DNA from: Shewanella sp. MR-4
GTDB taxonomy: Bacteria; Pseudomonadota; Gammaproteobacteria; Enterobacterales; Shewanellaceae
NCBI RefSeq assembly: GCF_000014685.1
Contig: NC_008321.1
Coordinates: 3,903,001 to 3,967,000 of the forward strand
Length of the DNA: 64,000 bases
Direction of reading: 5' to 3'
The notes under the pieces are model-generated. The model was not told where the DNA came from. It saw only the letters and a program-made list of their open reading frames with translations, and did not search any database. The position numbers and the translations under genes were made by a program. Within the stretch, counting starts at the first letter, position 1. Each line of letters opens with the position of its first letter. This document shows, piece after piece, positions 61,414 to 64,000 of this stretch.

Positions 61414-63600
61414 TTAGTTCGCCGCTTTGGCCTTGCGGGCGGCGTGCAGTTTCTTATAGCTCTCGATTAAGCGTAAATGTGGCTCAATCCCTTCGAGCTG
61501 CATGCTGGTCTTAGTTAAACCGCTGAAACGAACTTTACCAGTAACACTACCGACCACTTGTTCCATCACTTCCGCGCCAAACATGCGGGTAAAGTTATGG
61601 CTAAAGTCTTCGAGCTCAAGGTCTTCATCCAGCGTCACTTCCAGTACCGCGCTCATTGCTTGGAAGAACAGATTGCGCTTCACGGTATTATCGTTAAATT
61701 GCAGGAACTCACCGACTAATTCCAACGCCTCTTCATGCGCGCCGAGTGCCAGATAAATCAAGATCTTAAGTTCGATAATCGTCAACTTACCCCAAACGGT
61801 ATTTTCATCGAAGACGATACCAATCAGGGTACGAATATCGGTGTAGTTATCGAGCTGACTTTCTTCTAAACGATTGACTAGGTTAACCAATTGCTTAGTG
61901 CTTAAAGAATGCAGATTCAGAATATCTTCACGGTAATCCAGCGCCTTGTTGGTGTTGTCCCAAATCAGGTCTTCTACTGGATAAACTTCTGAGTAATCAG
62001 GCACTAAAATACGGCAAGCCGATGCGCCTAATTCGGTAAATTCGGCGACATACACCTCTTTACCTAGCTCTTCTAAAATGCCGAATAAACGGTCCGCTTC
62101 CTCTTGGTTAGTGCCAGAGAAATCCCATTCGCAGAACTCATAGTCATGCTTGCTGCTAAAGAAGCGCCATGAGATCACCCCAGTTGAGTCGATAAAGTGC
62201 TCAACAAAGTTTTCAGGCTCGCTCACCGCCATGCTGTTAAAGGTCGGTTTTGGCACATCGTTTAAGCCTTCGAAGCTGCGACCTTGGAGCAATTCGGTCA
62301 GACTGCGCTCCAATGCCACTTCAAAGCTTGGGTGGGCACCGAAGGAGGCGAATACCCCGCCGGTTTTCGGATTCATCAGCGTCACGCACATCACAGGGAA
62401 CTGACCGCCTAAGGAGGCATCTTTCACCACCACTGGGAAGCCTTGTTCTTCTAAGCCCTTAATGCCCGCAAGAATGCTTGGGTATTTTTCTAACACCGAC
62501 ATAGGCACGTCTGGCAGGACGATTTCTTGCTCGATAATTTGGCGTTTCACCGCGCGCTCGAAGATTTCAGAGAGACACTGTACTTCGGCTTCTTTGATGT
62601 TGTTACCCGCGCTCATGCCATTGCTTAAGAACAGGTTTTCAATCAGGTTCGATGGGAAGTACACAGTCTCGCCATCGGATTTACGCTTGTACGGAATCGC
62701 ACAAATGCCTCGGTCACGATTGCCCGAGTTAGTGTCGATAAGATGTGAGCCACACAGCTCCTCATCGGGGTTATAAATCTCTAGGCAGTAGTCGTCTAAC
62801 AGACCCGCTGGCAGGGCGTCGTCTTCCTCTAGGGCAAACCACTTTTCGTTGGGATAATGCACAAACTCGCTATTGGCGATTTCAACGCCAAAGAATTGAT
62901 CGTTATAGAAAAAGTTATTGTTTAAACGCTCAATAAATTCACCGAGGGCCGAGCACAACGCGCTCTCTTTGGTTGCGCCTTTACCATTGGTAAAACACAT
63001 GGGTGATGCGGCGTCACGGATATGCAGTGACCACACATTGGGCACAATGTTACGCCATGAGGAGATCTCAATCTTCATCCCAAGCTCAGCCAAAATGCCG
63101 GTCATATTGGCAATGGTCTGCTCCAGCGGTAAGTCTTTACCCAAGATATAGGTGCTACTGTCGTCGCCTGGGTGACCCATCAACATGGCATTGGCATCGG
63201 CATCGAGGTTTTCAACGGTTTCGATTCTAAATTCTGGGCCAGTCTGCACGACTTTCTTTACTGTGCAGCGGTCGATGGAGCGCAAAATACCTTCGCGATC
63301 TTTATCCGAAATATCGTCGGGTAATTCGACATTGATCTGGAAAATCTGGTTGTAGCGATCTTCTGGGTCGACAATATTGTTTTGCGACAGACGGATATTG
63401 TCCGTCGGAATATCGCGGGATTTACAATATACCTTCACAAAGTAGGCGGCGCACAATGCCGAAGAAGCTAAAAAGTAATCGAAGGGACTCGGCGCCGAGC
63501 CGTCGCCCTTATAACGGATGGGCTGATCGGCCGTTACCGTAAAATCGTCGAACTTGGCTTCGAGTCTCAGGTTGTCGAGAAAATTAACTTTGATTTCCAT
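61414..63600 (-). CDS. ycaO: OsmC-YcaO fusion protein
   Basis: 728 aa from ATG 63600 (MEIKVNFLDN; GGAA upstream), ignoring a longer frame from 63642. The N-terminal OsmC-like domain is about 1-135 (RYKGDGSAPSPFDYFLASSALCAAYFVKVY, Cys included; a second Cys in SIDRCTVKK fits the peroxidase pair). The YcaO domain is about 150-560 (ATP/Mg acidic residues in ALGEFIER and EAEVQCLSEIFERAVKR), and a helical, TPR-like tail is about 570-728. E. coli YcaO lacks the OsmC part and assists RimO in methylthiolating ribosomal protein S12. The fusion is known in marine gammaproteobacteria; what the OsmC part does is not. Confidence 0.9.
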   Translation of the reverse strand: MEIKVNFLDNLRLEAKFDDFTVTADQPIRYKGDGSAPSPFDYFLASSALCAAYFVKVYCKSRDIPTDNIRLSQNNIVDPEDRYNQIFQINVELPDDISDKDREGILRSIDRCTVKKVVQTGPEFRIETVENLDADANAMLMGHPGDDSSTYILGKDLPLEQTIANMTGILAELGMKIEISSWRNIVPNVWSLHIRDAASPMCFTNGKGATKESALCSALGEFIERLNNNFFYNDQFFGVEIANSEFVHYPNEKWFALEEDDALPAGLLDDYCLEIYNPDEELCGSHLIDTNSGNRDRGICAIPYKRKSDGETVYFPSNLIENLFLSNGMSAGNNIKEAEVQCLSEIFERAVKRQIIEQEIVLPDVPMSVLEKYPSILAGIKGLEEQGFPVVVKDASLGGQFPVMCVTLMNPKTGGVFASFGAHPSFEVALERSLTELLQGRSFEGLNDVPKPTFNSMAVSEPENFVEHFIDSTGVISWRFFSSKHDYEFCEWDFSGTNQEEADRLFGILEELGKEVYVAEFTELGASACRILVPDYSEVYPVEDLIWDNTNKALDYREDILNLHSLSTKQLVNLVNRLEESQLDNYTDIRTLIGIVFDENTVWGKLTIIELKILIYLALGAHEEALELVGEFLQFNDNTVKRNLFFQAMSAVLEVTLDEDLELEDFSHNFTRMFGAEVMEQVVGSVTGKVRFSGLTKTSMQLEGIEPHLRLIESYKKLHAARKAKAAN

Positions 63601-63806
63601 TAGAATTTTTCCACTCAATATGCTCAAACGCGGTAATCGCATTCGTTACCGCACAGCATTGCCCTTGGGCGCTATCGTCTGGGGGGAATTATCGGTGTTT
63701 TTCGCCCATTAGTCTTGGGTTAATTATGTTAAAAAAACACCAGCGGGATTTTTATGCCTTGGGCAGCACGCAGCAGAGTAGGATTTATTGCTACATTCCC
63801 TGTGGG

Positions 63807-64000
63807 TTAATGCTCAGCACTGCCTTGCTTATCCGCCTCGCGCTTAACCAGTAAAAAGGTGAGATACATCTTTGTCGGCAGGGATAACGCCATGCCAACG
63901 GCAACGCAAACGGCGCTGATAATAATGCCTTTTACGCCCATGGCTTCGACGGTTTCATTAAAGTTATGCAGATAAATCCCAAGCATAATCAGGCACAGCC
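63807..64000 (-). CDS. C-terminal end of a membrane protein (start outside window)
   Basis: The minus strand is open from the window edge to a stop at 63807-63809. The 64 visible residues read LCLIMLGIYLHNFNETV, then GVKGIIISAVCVAVGMALSLPTKMYLTFLL and a charged tail KREADKQGSAEH. Two hydrophobic segments indicate an integral membrane protein; too little is present to name it. Confidence 0.7.
   Translation of the reverse strand, partial: LCLIMLGIYLHNFNETVEAMGVKGIIISAVCVAVGMALSLPTKMYLTFLLVKREADKQGSAEH

Noticed and set aside
1..64000. CRISPR array, rRNA, tRNA, insertion sequence or prophage
   Set aside because: No regularly spaced repeats, no rRNA or cloverleaf-type sequence, and no transposase, integrase or phage structural gene was found on reading both strands.

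Overview
The window looks like a chromosomal segment of a Shewanella-type marine or aquatic gammaproteobacterium. This rests on gene content recognised by eye: paired DegQ and DegS proteases, an MSHA-type pilin, an azurin, three TonB-dependent receptors, a CrbS/CrbR-like two-component pair, a DUF342/FapA-like protein, and an OsmC-YcaO fusion. No database search was run. Most of the window is conserved-looking chromosome with short operons separated by clear Rho-independent terminators. The exception is about 29.6-34.5 kb, which is AT-richer, holds small proteins I cannot name, and looks like accessory DNA.

Layout. 0-7 kb: degQ (5' end cut by the window), degS, a long gene-free stretch with nested inverted repeats (candidate structured RNA), a DUF342 protein, a small DUF4144-like protein and an M50 site-2-type membrane protease. 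7-11 kb (minus strand): a remnant of a TolC-family efflux outer-membrane gene, then a four-gene unit of two secreted spondin-domain proteins followed by a response regulator and sensor kinase. 11-21.5 kb: a secreted esterase, a TonB receptor, a LuxR-type regulator (CrbR-like) convergent with a transporter-sensor kinase (CrbS-like), then an MFS transporter plus HSL-type esterase. 21.7-24.6 kb: agmatine deiminase with an atypical amidase-signature enzyme. 25-29.6 kb: a complete-looking route from extracellular polyhydroxybutyrate to acetoacetyl-CoA (depolymerase, 3-hydroxybutyrate dehydrogenase, 3-oxoacid CoA-transferase A and B). 29.6-34.5 kb: the accessory stretch, with a 33-residue membrane peptide and two paralogous secreted proteins, a lipoprotein, an orphan pilin, a three-module histidine-rich secreted protein, and a CPBP-family membrane protease.

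34.6-38 kb: metE and metR, divergent, with tandem MetJ-type met boxes and two MetR-type sites between them. 38-42 kb: an HDOD protein, then a TonB receptor (BtuB type) under a clear cobalamin riboswitch, and an exported protein of unknown role. 42.4-45.2 kb: an RCC1-like beta-propeller lipoprotein with a membrane partner. 45.4-48.4 kb: rihA-rbsK (nucleoside and ribose salvage), azurin and a small DUF3622-like protein. 48.7-54.2 kb: a glycerophosphodiester phosphodiesterase lipoprotein, a phosphoribosyltransferase, a Tat-exported PhoD-type phosphatase behind a Pho-box-like site, a CBS-pair protein and a frameshifted DUF4274-like gene. 54.2-64 kb: a MATE exporter, an HSL-type esterase, a DUF985 cupin, a Fur-box-preceded TonB receptor with a CxxC pair in its plug, translationally coupled to a periplasmic thioredoxin-like protein, a PAS-GGDEF diguanylate cyclase, the OsmC-YcaO fusion and the tail of a membrane protein.

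The most distinctive systems are the CxxC-plug receptor with its coupled thioredoxin, the spondin/two-component operon, the three-module 'RASSGE...YWW...C' protein next to a CPBP protease, the paralogous two-cysteine secreted proteins with a micro-membrane-protein, and the structured gene-free stretch upstream of the DUF342 gene. No rRNA, tRNA, CRISPR array, insertion sequence or prophage was seen.
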